DNA of 64,000 nucleotides from Bog-793 sp963785415 (lineage in GTDB: Bacteria; Actinomycetota; Acidimicrobiia; Acidimicrobiales; Bog-793), in NCBI GenBank assembly GCA_963785415.1, contig CAWAVB010000001.1:1674001-1738000 (forward strand), in the 5' to 3' direction. Positions 25,198-33,978 of the stretch are shown piece after piece. The notes beneath the pieces were generated by a model, which saw only the letters and a program-made list of their open reading frames with translations, was not told the origin of the DNA and searched no databases. A program made the position numbers and the translations under genes. Within the stretch, counting starts at the first letter, position 1. The number at the start of each line of letters is the position of its first letter.

Positions 25198-26748
25198 ATG
25201 GCCCTCCTCGTCGCCCGGGACATCTCGAAGAGCTTCGGCGGGATCGTGGCCCTGAACCGGCTCTCCGTGTCGATCGAGGAGGGCGAGGCCGTCGGTCTCG
25301 TCGGACCGAACGGGGCCGGCAAGACGACCCTTTTCAACTGCCTGCTCGGTCTTGTGCGCCCGGACACCGGATCGGTCTCCTTCGACGGGATCGCGATCGA
25401 CCACCTCCCGACGTTCCGGCGCACGAGGCTCGGGATCGGCCGCACGTTCCAACGGCTGGAGCTGTTCGCCGGCATGACCCCCCGTGAGCACGTCCTCGTC
25501 ACCGAGCGCGTCCGCGGCGGGCGGGGGAGGCTGTGGAAGGACCTGCTCGGCGTCGGCCGGCCGAGCGCCCAGGAACGACGCGAGACGGACGAGATCCTCG
25601 CGCTCGTCGGCCTCGAGAGAGAGGCCGACGTCCCCGTCGAGGCGTTGAGCCTTGGCCACGGGCGCCTCGTCGAACTCGCCCGGGCGCTCGTCGGTGAGCC
25701 GCGGCTCCTGATGCTCGACGAGCCCTCGTCGGGTCTCGACCGAGCCGAACACGTCGAGCTCGTCGCGATCTTCGACCGGGTCCGCGCTGAGCGCGGTGCG
25801 GCGGTCCTCCTCGTCGAGCACGACCTCGAGATGGTCGCCGCCGCGACGCAGCGTCTCCTCGTCCTCGATTTCGGCCGCCTGATCGCCGACGGGCCGATCG
25901 ACCGGGTGATCGCGGACCCCGGGGTCCGCCGCGCCTACCTCGGGCACCTTCCGGCGGCGCCGGGGGCCGTCGCCACCCGGGCCCCCGCCCGGCCGCGTGC
26001 GGGGCCGCCTGCACAGGCGACGGCCAGGCCGCTTCTCGAGCTGCACGACGTGGACGTCGCCTACGGCCCGTACCGGGCGCTGTTCGGCGTGTCGTTCCAG
26101 GTCGCCGAGCACACGGCGGTCGCGCTCGTCGGGCCGAACGGGGCCGGCAAGTCGACGGTCGCCCGCGTTGTCACGGGGCTCGTCGCCCCGAGCGCCGGCA
26201 GGATCGTCTTCGACGGGGCCGACGTGACGCGGTGGCCCGCCTGGCGGATCGCCCGCCTCGGGGTTGCCCACGCCCCCGAGGGTCGGTCGGTGTTCGCCTC
26301 GCTCACCGTCGAGGAGAATCTTGCGCTCGAGTTCCAGCGCGCCGTCGGCCCCCGGGGCCTCGCCGACGCGCTGGAGCGCGCCTACGAGACGTACCCGCGG
26401 CTCGCTGAGCGCCGCGACCAGCTCGCGGGCACGCTCTCCGGTGGTGAGCAGCGGATGCTTGCGCTGGCGAGGGTGCTCGCCGTCCCGCAGCGTCTGCTCG
26501 TCGTCGACGAGCTGTCGCTGGGGCTCGCGCCGGCGATGGTCGACGAGGTGTTCGGGGCGCTGCGCGCCGTCCTTGCGGCGGGGACCGCGCTCTTGATCGT
26601 CGAACAGCACGTCGAGCGGGCCCTCGAGCTCGCCGGGCGCGCCGTCGTGCTCTCCGAGGGTCGCGTGTCCCTCGACGGCCGCGTCGACGACGTCCGGGAC
26701 GTCGCCTCGACGATGGTCGGCCCGCTGCGCGACGTCCTCGGCTCATAG
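25198..26748 (+). CDS. Fused LivG-LivF-type ATPase of the same importer
   Basis: 516 residues from the ATG at 25198. Domain 1 (LivG-like): GPNGAGKTTLFNCLLG, LGIGRTFQRLELF, signature LSLGHGRLVELARAL, LLMLDEPSSGL. Domain 2 (LivF-like, from about residue 278): GPNGAGKSTVARVVTG, LGVAHAPEGRSVFASLTVEE, LSGGEQRMLALARVL, LLVVDELSLGLAP. A Pro/Ala/Arg-rich linker of about 30 residues joins them. The LivG signature lacks the usual glutamine (GHGR for GQQR), and the LivF Walker B reads VDELS. With the fused permease, the importer's cytoplasmic and membrane parts are just two polypeptides. Confidence 0.94.
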   Translation: MALLVARDISKSFGGIVALNRLSVSIEEGEAVGLVGPNGAGKTTLFNCLLGLVRPDTGSVSFDGIAIDHLPTFRRTRLGIGRTFQRLELFAGMTPREHVLVTERVRGGRGRLWKDLLGVGRPSAQERRETDEILALVGLEREADVPVEALSLGHGRLVELARALVGEPRLLMLDEPSSGLDRAEHVELVAIFDRVRAERGAAVLLVEHDLEMVAAATQRLLVLDFGRLIADGPIDRVIADPGVRRAYLGHLPAAPGAVATRAPARPRAGPPAQATARPLLELHDVDVAYGPYRALFGVSFQVAEHTAVALVGPNGAGKSTVARVVTGLVAPSAGRIVFDGADVTRWPAWRIARLGVAHAPEGRSVFASLTVEENLALEFQRAVGPRGLADALERAYETYPRLAERRDQLAGTLSGGEQRMLALARVLAVPQRLLVVDELSLGLAPAMVDEVFGALRAVLAAGTALLIVEQHVERALELAGRAVVLSEGRVSLDGRVDDVRDVASTMVGPLRDVLGS

Positions 26749-26750
26749 GC

Positions 26751-27299
26751 GTGAGGGGGGCGGACGCCCCTCGGCGACGACGGACGAGACAGAATGAGCC
26801 CATCCGAACGCTCCTCGTCCTCCGCCATGCCAAATCTGACTGGTCGAGCGGCCCGGGCGGGTCCGATCTCGCGCGTCCCCTCGCGGCGCGGGGACGCCGC
26901 GGGGCCGACACGATCGGCCGCTTCATCGCCGAGTCCGGCAACGTGCCGGACGGCGCGATCTGCTCACCGGCGGTGCGCGTCGTCGAGACGCTCGAGCGGG
27001 CGATGGCGGCTGGGAAATGGGCGTGTGCCGTTCGGGAGTCGGACCGGCTCTACGCCTACGGGTTCGACGCGCTCGTCAGCGAGATCCGCCTCGAGCCCGA
27101 CGCGACCGACGTGCTGTTGGTCGTCGGGCACGAGCCGACGTGCTCCGAGGCCGTGGCCTACCTGATCGGCGGGGGCCAGGTCCGGATGGCCACGGGCGCG
27201 CTCGCCCGCGTCGACTTCGACGTGAGCTGGTCCGGCCTCGACGCCGGCACGGGGGTGCTGCGCTGGCTCGTCACACCGCGTCTTTTCGACACCGGTTAG
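26751..27299 (+). CDS. SixA-like phosphohistidine phosphatase (histidine phosphatase superfamily)
   Basis: 182 residues from a GTG 2 bases after the importer ATPase. The RHG-type catalytic motif reads LLVLRHAKSDW, with LARPLAARGRRGAD, SPAVRVVETLERA and the second catalytic histidine in VVGHEPTCSEAVAYL. SixA proteins remove phosphate from histidine-phosphorylated proteins; many actinobacterial relatives have unknown substrates. The first ~16 residues are Arg-rich and lie before the fold, so the true start may differ, but no better codon is in frame. Confidence 0.85.
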   Translation: MRGADAPRRRRTRQNEPIRTLLVLRHAKSDWSSGPGGSDLARPLAARGRRGADTIGRFIAESGNVPDGAICSPAVRVVETLERAMAAGKWACAVRESDRLYAYGFDALVSEIRLEPDATDVLLVVGHEPTCSEAVAYLIGGGQVRMATGALARVDFDVSWSGLDAGTGVLRWLVTPRLFDTG

Positions 27300-27316
27300 C
27301 GAGGCGGCGGGGGAGG

Positions 27317-28485
<1,169 letters not shown>

Positions 28486-28489
<4 letters not shown>

Positions 28490-29541
28490 GGCGCGCCGAT
28501 CTCGAAGATGACCTTCAGCGCCGCCCGGCTGGCGATCAGCGCGAACGCTTCGTCGAACTTCTCGAGCGGCAACACGTCGGTGATGAGGGCGTCGAGGTCG
28601 AGCCGGCCCGAGAGAAGGATCCGCTCGACCTCGTACCAGGTGTCGAACACCAGCCGCCCGTTGATCCCGAGGACCGTCGCGCCTTTGAAGATGATGTCTC
28701 CCGGGATGTCGAGGGCGACGGCGGAGGCCGGCAACCCGAGGAGCGCCGCCGTGCCGCCGTTGCGCAGCGCCGTGAACCCGCCGCGCAGCGCGGCGGGGTG
28801 TCCGCTCATCTCGATCAGCACGTCGGGGCCCTCGCCGGCGGTGGCGCCGCGCACCTCGGCCACCCAGCCGGGATCGGTCGCGAGCACGACCACGTCGGCG
28901 CCGAAGTGGCGGGCGAGATCCAGTCGGTGTGGGTCGACGTCGGTGGCGAGGATGCGGTCGGCGCCGAGCGAGCGGGCGATCGCGATCGAGGCGAGCCCGA
29001 TCACCCCGGCGCCGGTGACGAGCACGCTGCGGCCGGACACCCGGGCCGCCGTGACGGCGTGCATCGCGTTGCCGAGCGGGTCCATGATCGCCGCGGCGTG
29101 GTCGGGGATGCGGCGGTCGAGCGCCCAGATGTTGCGGTCGGGCATGGCGACGAACTCGGCGAAGCAGCCGTCCCGGTCGATGCCGATGATGTCGATGTGC
29201 TCGCAGATGTGGGCGCGCCCGGTGCGGCAGAGCTCGCAAACCCCGCAGCCGATGTGGCCCTCACCGCTCACGCGCTGGCCGACCGAGACCCGCGACACGC
29301 TGTCACCGACGGCGGCGACGGTACCGGTGAACTCGTGGCCGACGACGATGCCCAACCGCACCCGGTTCGCGCTCCACTCGTCCCAGTCGTAGATGTGGTG
29401 GTCGGTCCCGCAGATGCCGGCGTAACGGACCGCGACGAGCACGTCACGCGGTCCGATCGACGGTCGGGCGGCCATCGTGTCGAGGTCGAGGCCCGGCTCC
29501 GGGCGAGCCTTGCGCAGTGCCGACATCGTTGCGTCGCCCAC
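28486..29541 (-). CDS. tdh: L-threonine 3-dehydrogenase
   Basis: 351 residues from the GTG at 29541, which has AGGAG 6 bases upstream; an ATG at 29526 is the alternative. A zinc alcohol-dehydrogenase-type enzyme that oxidises threonine to 2-amino-3-ketobutyrate with NAD+. Catalytic zinc region: AGICGTDHHIYDWDEW and GHEFTG. Structural zinc cysteines: GCGVCELCRTGRAHIC. Nucleotide-binding VLVTGAGVIGLASIAIA, and DPLGNAMHAV typical of Tdh. First gene of the tdh-kbl operon; its stop overlaps the kbl start. Confidence 0.94.
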
Positions 29542-29738
29542 GCGTCTCTCCTCTGGTTGGCGAATCTCTCCCAACGTACCCAAGCCCCGGGCCGGAAACC
29601 GCCCGCGGGCACGGGGCGCGGACGCCACAGGGGTGGTGCCGGGAGCCCGCCAGGCAGACGGGGATCGTGGAGCGAAGGACATGAGATGGGCACAGGTGAC
29701 GTTAGGGTCCCCTCATCAGCCTCCGGGGGAAGGTGGCG

Positions 29739-30311
29739 ATGTTCGAGAACCGGCTCCGATCCTGGAAGTGGCGCCCCACGCCGCGCGACGTCGCCGTCCG
29801 CCAGGCCCTCGAAAGGACCGAGGACACGGCGGAGATGGAGCAGCGGACCGCGCTCGGCGACGAACTGCGCCGGATGTCGATCCGGGTCTGGCAGCGGCAG
29901 GGCCTCGCCTCGTCACGCAAGTACCTCTGGCACATCGGCATGCGGATCACGCCGGCGGCGGCCGCGGTGGCGGCGAGCGCCGCCGGGGGGACCCTCATCG
30001 GGGGCCTGAAGGGCACGACGGCGACCGTCGTCGGGGCCATCGCGATCGGTCTGGCCGCGCTGGGTGCCGCCGGGGCGGCGCTGCGGCTCGACAGCGAGTT
30101 CGCCTACCAGGAGAAGCGCTCGAGGGATCTCGAGGAGATCGGTTGGTCGCTCTTCACCTGCATCATCCTCGACCTGCCCCGCGCCGAGATCGGTGTGCTG
30201 CGCACCAGGATCTCCGAGTACCAGGTGCGGATCGCCAGGGCGGTGAACCAGCCCTTGCCCGCGGACCAAGCGACCGGTCCGACGGTCAGCGACGTTGCGC
30301 CGGCCGCGTGA
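29739..30311 (+). CDS. Two-TM SLATT/DUF4231-like membrane protein
   Basis: 190 residues from the ATG at 29739, with GGAAGG upstream. A soluble, charged N-terminal helix region (to about residue 65) leads to two adjacent hydrophobic segments (TPAAAAVAASAAGGTLIGGL and TVVGAIAIGLAALGAAGAAL). An amphipathic C-terminal helix region follows (RSRDLEEIGWSLFTCII to SEYQVRIARAV). This two-TM plus long C-terminal helix layout resembles SLATT/DUF4231 proteins, some of which are predicted pore-forming effectors of nucleotide-activated defence systems. The similarity is structural impression, not a confident family hit. It sits 81 bases before a patatin-like phospholipase. Confidence 0.6.
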   Translation: MFENRLRSWKWRPTPRDVAVRQALERTEDTAEMEQRTALGDELRRMSIRVWQRQGLASSRKYLWHIGMRITPAAAAVAASAAGGTLIGGLKGTTATVVGAIAIGLAALGAAGAALRLDSEFAYQEKRSRDLEEIGWSLFTCIILDLPRAEIGVLRTRISEYQVRIARAVNQPLPADQATGPTVSDVAPAA

Positions 30312-30392
30312 GGCTCGCGTGAGCGCCGACCACCCGAGCGCCTCGTTCCGCGTTCGCGTCGCACACGCGTCGGGCTCGACCAGGAGGGCGAT

Positions 30393-31397
30393 GTGAACAC
30401 CGCCGGAGAGCCGACGTCGACCGAGGGCCCCGCCGTTCCCGAGGGCGCTGAACCGGCGGGCACGCCGGTGGATCTCGTCCTCGAGGGGGGCGGGGTGAAA
30501 GGGATCGGCCTCGTCGGGGCGATCTCCGTTCTCGAGGGGAGCGGCTACACGTTCCCCCGGGTCGCGGGCACCTCGGCCGGAGCGATCGTCGGCGCGCTCG
30601 TCGCCGCAGGGATGAGGAGTGACGCGCTGACCGAGCTGATGGCGACGCTCGACTACACGCGATTCCGGGATGAAGCCCCGCTCGATCGTGTGCCCGTCGT
30701 CGGGAAGGGCCTGTCGCTTTGGCGCAAGCGCGGCATCTACAAGGGCGACTACCTCCACGGCTGGATCCGGCATCAGCTTGCCCAGCTGGGCGTCCGCGAC
30801 TTCGGCGACCTCTACGAGCCCGACGCGGGCAGCAGCCTGCCGGCCGGAGAGCAGTACAAGCTCGTCGTGATGACTTCGGACGTGTCCCGCGGACGGCTGC
30901 TGCGACTCCCCTGGGACTACCGGTCCGACGGGATCGACGCGAACGCGCAAGCCGTCGCCGACGCCGTGCGCGCTTCGATGTCGATCCCGTTCTTCTACCG
31001 GCCCGTCACGCTCAAGATCCCGCATGCTCGGCCATCCACGCTCGTCGATGGCGGCATGCTCTCCAACTTCCCCGTCGCCGTCTTCGACCGCACGGACGGC
31101 AAGCCGCCTCGTTGGCCGACGTTCGGGATCAAGCTCTCCGCCCGGCAGCAGCCCGACCAGGTCGAGCACGTCGTCAAGGGCGATTACAGCTTCGCGATGG
31201 CAATGCTCGGCACGATGCAGAGCTGGAACGACCAGATGCACCTCGACGATCCGGCCGTGACCGCTCGGACGATCTTCGTCGACACTCTCGGCGTGAAGGC
31301 CACCGACTTCGCGATCGACCGCCAGACCCAGGAGAAGCTCTACCGTAACGGCCGTCTCGCGGCGCAACGCTTTCTGGCGCGGCTTGCCGCTCGCTAA
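30393..31397 (+). CDS. Patatin-like phospholipase
   Basis: 334 residues, GTG start with AGGAGG 5-6 bases upstream (the ATG two bases earlier is immediately followed by a stop). Oxyanion motif LEGGGVKGIGLVGA, nucleophile elbow AGTSAGAIVG with Ser61, and the catalytic Asp219 in LVDGGMLSNFP form the patatin Ser-Asp dyad. It would hydrolyse acyl esters of phospholipids. There is no signal peptide, so it acts inside the cell. Patatins can be housekeeping lipases or effectors of anti-phage systems (CBASS CapV); no cyclic-nucleotide synthase is adjacent here. Its partner upstream is a two-TM protein. Confidence 0.9.
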   Translation: MNTAGEPTSTEGPAVPEGAEPAGTPVDLVLEGGGVKGIGLVGAISVLEGSGYTFPRVAGTSAGAIVGALVAAGMRSDALTELMATLDYTRFRDEAPLDRVPVVGKGLSLWRKRGIYKGDYLHGWIRHQLAQLGVRDFGDLYEPDAGSSLPAGEQYKLVVMTSDVSRGRLLRLPWDYRSDGIDANAQAVADAVRASMSIPFFYRPVTLKIPHARPSTLVDGGMLSNFPVAVFDRTDGKPPRWPTFGIKLSARQQPDQVEHVVKGDYSFAMAMLGTMQSWNDQMHLDDPAVTARTIFVDTLGVKATDFAIDRQTQEKLYRNGRLAAQRFLARLAAR

Positions 31398-31474
31398 CTG
31401 TGGGCCGCGACTCGGCGCTGCACGAGAGCGAGCAGTCGAGACCGCGGGAGCTCACAAGAGCCGAGCCGGGGCGT

Positions 31475-31493
31475 AACACATCGGTGATGTGTT
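31475..31493. promoter_or_regulatory. Inverted repeat, possible operator
   Basis: AACACATC and GATGTGTT form a perfect 8-bp inverted repeat around GGT, 43 bases before the TTG start of the next gene. No T run follows, so a terminator is less likely than a regulator-binding site. The regulator is unknown. Confidence 0.4.
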
Positions 31494-32041
31494 CGTTGAA
31501 AAACCCATTCTCTGTCGAGTGCGGGAGGACGTTGCTTGGTTGAGCGCACAACCAGTCAACGAGCCAGCTCTATTGTTCGTCGCGTGATCTTCCGGCGTGG
31601 GGGTGCTCGCTGGACCGGGAAGCTCGCCATGGTTGGGACCGTCGCGATCATCGCTGTCGGCGCCGGATTGCCGATTGGATTACTCCCGATGTCGGGTACG
31701 GCAAGCGGTGGCGACCCAGGAGGCGCGATCCTGCGCGAGTTGTTGGCAACAAAGTCGGCTGCTCCGCCCGGGTCGCATCCCAGGACCGCTTTCGCAAAGG
31801 AACCCGAGTGGATCGGCTCGTGTTCTGACGAGACGCTTCGAAAGGGCTGGAGCGTCGTCCTCGGTGCCAGCAGCTTCGAGTCGAGACTTCCGGTCGCGGA
31901 GGTTCAGTCTTACGTGGCGAGGCGCCTCGCGCTCGCGGGCTGGAAGACGGTGGCGGTCGCAGAGCGCCGCGGCGAGTGGTACGTCAACGGAGTGTTGTCC
32001 TACACCTACCTCACACAGTGGACCAAAGAGCTCCCACAGAA

Positions 32042-32049
32042 GACAATGG
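32042..32049. repeat. Left 8-bp target site duplication of the IS
   Basis: GACAATGG stands immediately before the left inverted repeat and is repeated exactly at 33486-33493 after the right one. Eight bases is the usual duplication size for ISL3-family elements. Confidence 0.93.
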
Positions 32050-32073
32050 GGCTCTTCTCAATGAACCGGGGTG
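32050..32073 (+). repeat. Left terminal inverted repeat of the IS
   Basis: Begins GGCTCTTCTCAATG and ends AACCGGGGTG. It matches the reverse complement of the right end at 20 of 24 positions. Confidence 0.93.
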
Positions 32074-32176
32074 CGTGATCACCTGACCGCGCTCCGATAG
32101 GTATCCACCAACGCGGCAGAAGGCCTCGCCATTCTCGTGGTTGCTCGACAACTCCGAGAAAGGGAGACCCCCTGCC

Positions 32177-33481
32177 ATGTGTGACGGTAACGAGTTCGAC
32201 GACGCGTTTCTGGGACTGCCTGGCTTTCGCGTCACCGCGGTCACCGAGGACGGCGACGAGCTGCTCATCGGCATCGAGACGGTTCGCGCCGCCGCGGGCT
32301 GCCCCACGTGCGGGGTGATCGCGCGGACGAAGGACCGGCAGCGGGTGGTGATCCGTGACCTGCCGGTCTTCGACCGGCGGGTGAAGCTCGTCTGGTCCAA
32401 GCGCCGTTTCTCCTGTCCCGAGCCGGACTGCCCAGAGAAGACCTGGTGCGAACGCAGTGACGAGTTCCCTAGCCGCCAGGTGCTCAGCGCCCGGGCCGGA
32501 CGGGAGTGCACCCGCGCCGTCGGCGAGGAGGCCCGCTCGGTGGCGTCGCTCGCCCGCTGGCTCGGTGTCGCCTGGGGAACGGTGATGGCGGCGGTCCGCC
32601 ACCACGGCACGCCCCTCGTCGAGGATCCCGACCGCGTGGGGGTGGTCACCTCGCTCGGGATCGACGAGACGGCCTTCCTGCGCGCCAACGCCGAGCATGC
32701 GACGAGCTACGTCACCGGCTTCGTCGACCTCGAGCGACCGATTCTCGTTGACATGGTCGAGGGGAACCGGGCGATCGACGTCAACCGCTGGCTGGCGCGA
32801 CAGGACGATGCCTTCCTCGCGGCGGTGCGCACCGTGGCGTGTGACCTGCACGAGGGCTATCGGGCCGGGCTCCATCCCTCTCTCGACCACGCCCGCCAGG
32901 TGGCCGATCCCTTCCACGTCGTCGCGGCGGGCAACCGCTGCGTCGACGCCGTGCGCCGCAGGGTGCAGAACGAGCTCCTCGGCCATCGCGGGCGCAAGCA
33001 CGATCCCCTCTATCGGATCCGCCGGGTACTCCTCACCGGGGCGGAGCGGCTGAACCCGCGCGGGGTCGACCGGATGGCGCTCGGGCTGCGCCTCGGCGAT
33101 CCGAACGACGAGGTTCTCGGGGCGTGGCTCGCCAAGGAGTACCTGCGTGACGTCTATCTCACCGAGGACGCCGACGAGGCGGCCGTGCTCCTCGACCGGG
33201 TGATCGTCGGCTGTCTCGACGACGAGGTGGCCGAGATCGTCTCACTCGGTCACACACTGCGGCGCTGGCGCACCCAGATCCTTGCCCACCACGCGACGGG
33301 TGCCTCGAACGGGCCGACCGAGGCGATGAACCTCTTGGTGAAGAAGATCAAGCGCTGCGGGCACGGCTTCAAGAACTTCGGCAACTACCGGTTGCGTGTC
33401 CTCTTGCACTGCGGTGGGATCAAATGGGACGCTCATCCCTCCACGACAATGCGGGGGCGCTCACCCCGGTTGGTTGCGTAG
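32177..33481 (+). CDS. ISL3-family transposase
   Basis: 434 residues from the ATG at 32177, preceded by AAGGGAGA. N-terminal zinc finger of the family: CPTCGVIARTKDRQ and later CPEPDCPEKTW. The DDE catalytic triad is likely Asp163 (LGIDETAFLR), Asp223 (VACDLHEGY) and Glu382 (NGPTEAMN). The C-terminal KKIKRCGHGFKNFGNYRLRV is typical of ISL3 transposases. The frame is intact and almost fills the element, stopping 4 bases before its right end, so the IS may still be mobile. Confidence 0.95.
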   Translation: MCDGNEFDDAFLGLPGFRVTAVTEDGDELLIGIETVRAAAGCPTCGVIARTKDRQRVVIRDLPVFDRRVKLVWSKRRFSCPEPDCPEKTWCERSDEFPSRQVLSARAGRECTRAVGEEARSVASLARWLGVAWGTVMAAVRHHGTPLVEDPDRVGVVTSLGIDETAFLRANAEHATSYVTGFVDLERPILVDMVEGNRAIDVNRWLARQDDAFLAAVRTVACDLHEGYRAGLHPSLDHARQVADPFHVVAAGNRCVDAVRRRVQNELLGHRGRKHDPLYRIRRVLLTGAERLNPRGVDRMALGLRLGDPNDEVLGAWLAKEYLRDVYLTEDADEAAVLLDRVIVGCLDDEVAEIVSLGHTLRRWRTQILAHHATGASNGPTEAMNLLVKKIKRCGHGFKNFGNYRLRVLLHCGGIKWDAHPSTTMRGRSPRLVA

Positions 33482-33485
33482 AGCC
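33462..33485 (-). repeat. Right terminal inverted repeat of the IS
   Basis: On the minus strand it reads GGCTCTACGCAACC then AACCGGGGTG, matching the left end except at four positions. The transposase stop codon lies inside it. Confidence 0.93.
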
Positions 33486-33493
33486 GACAATGG
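33486..33493. repeat. Right 8-bp target site duplication of the IS
   Basis: GACAATGG directly follows the right inverted repeat and is identical to the copy at 32042-32049. Confidence 0.93.
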
Positions 33494-33615
33494 CGTCGAT
33501 CTCGCTGCAGACTTCGATTCCCGTGCGCCGGCAGCAGAGCGGATCGTCCGCGCTGTGGTTGATTGGCGGAACGGCAAACCCGGTACCCCCGATGGGGTTC
33601 TGCGGCGGCGGGTGA
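33494..33615 (+). pseudogene. Separated C-terminal end of the IS-interrupted gene
   Basis: Read in the frame of the upstream fragment, this adds 40 residues, beginning SISLQTSIPV and ending LWLIGGTANPVPPMGFCGGG before a TGA. The Trp, the GTA-x-PVPP run and the Cys near the end resemble the C-terminal pattern of several actinobacterial exported small proteins. It has no start of its own and is presumably not translated. The next 190 bases up to the tRNA hold nothing I can recognise and are less GC-rich than average. Confidence 0.68.
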
Positions 33616-33807
33616 CTAACGGTCATGTTGTCGACCGATAGTCGTCGGCGCATCTGTCGACCTGGGTTTGTCAGCGAACACAGCACCAAAGCATCAACCG
33701 AATGCGCATGATGCACCAGCGGACTTCGCGAAGGAGTCAGCCGAAACGTGATAGCGATCAACCGACCACGCAACGTCGCTGATCAAGCGAAGCAATAGAG
33801 AAAACAG

Positions 33808-33880
33808 TGGGGCCGGAAGGGATCGAACCTTCGACCAAGGGATTATGAGTCCCCTGCTCTGACCACTGAGCTACGGCCCC
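33808..33880 (-). tRNA. tRNA with CAT anticodon (Met elongator or Ile2)
   Basis: 73 bases on the minus strand. The acceptor stem GGGGCCG/CGGCCCC is followed by discriminator A; D arm TAGCTCAGTGGTCAGAGCA; anticodon loop CTCATAA in a GGGGA/TCCCT stem; T arm GAAGGTTCGATCCCTTC. It is not the initiator, which has three G:C pairs next to the loop. The D-arm and variable-loop sequence and the A discriminator resemble bacterial tRNA-Ile2, whose CAT is read as lysidine-AT after TilS modification, so Ile2 is a real alternative to elongator Met. CCA is not encoded. Confidence 0.93.
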
Positions 33881-33978
33881 TCGCCGGGCTTCCAGCTCGA
33901 CACTCTGCCACCTACGGATCCTCCCCACCGAACTGCCCGTTCCTCGGTATCTGCCGCGTCGGTCGCCGCGAGGCGGCG

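Larger units (their letters stand above)
31536..32078 (+). pseudogene. Membrane-anchored hypothetical protein, C-terminus displaced by an ISL3 insertion
   Basis: The frame starts at a TTG with GGGAGGA 8 bases upstream and gives 180 residues, but codons after about 171 (GLFSMNRGA) are supplied by the insertion sequence that begins at 32050. One hydrophobic span (AMVGTVAIIAVGAGLPIGLL) near residues 30-50 is followed by an exported domain (EWIGSCSDETLRKGW, VQSYVARRLALAGWKTV, YTYLTQW). Removing the IS and one target copy joins 31536-32049 to 33494-33615 in frame: 636 bases, 211 residues plus a stop. The family is not recognised. GC is lower than in neighbouring genes, hinting at transfer. The truncated product may still be made. 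Confidence 0.78.
32050..33485 (+). mobile_element. Complete ISL3-family insertion sequence (1436 bp)
   Basis: The boundaries are set by 24-bp terminal inverted repeats (20 of 24 identical) and by perfect 8-bp direct repeats outside them. The element carries one intact transposase gene. The left end supplies a stop codon to the interrupted host gene. Length, repeat style (starting GGCTCT) and duplication size all fit ISL3. Intact ends and an identical target duplication point to a recent insertion. Confidence 0.95.

Noticed and set aside
33396..33641. Open frame crossing the right end of the IS
   Set aside because: It runs through the IS terminal repeat, and its frame does not continue the interrupted gene; the frame at 33494-33615 does.
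29700..33880. Possible genomic island integrated at the CAT tRNA
   Set aside because: No repeat of the tRNA 3' end and no integrase gene were found in the region, so integration at the tRNA is not supported despite lower GC and the IS.
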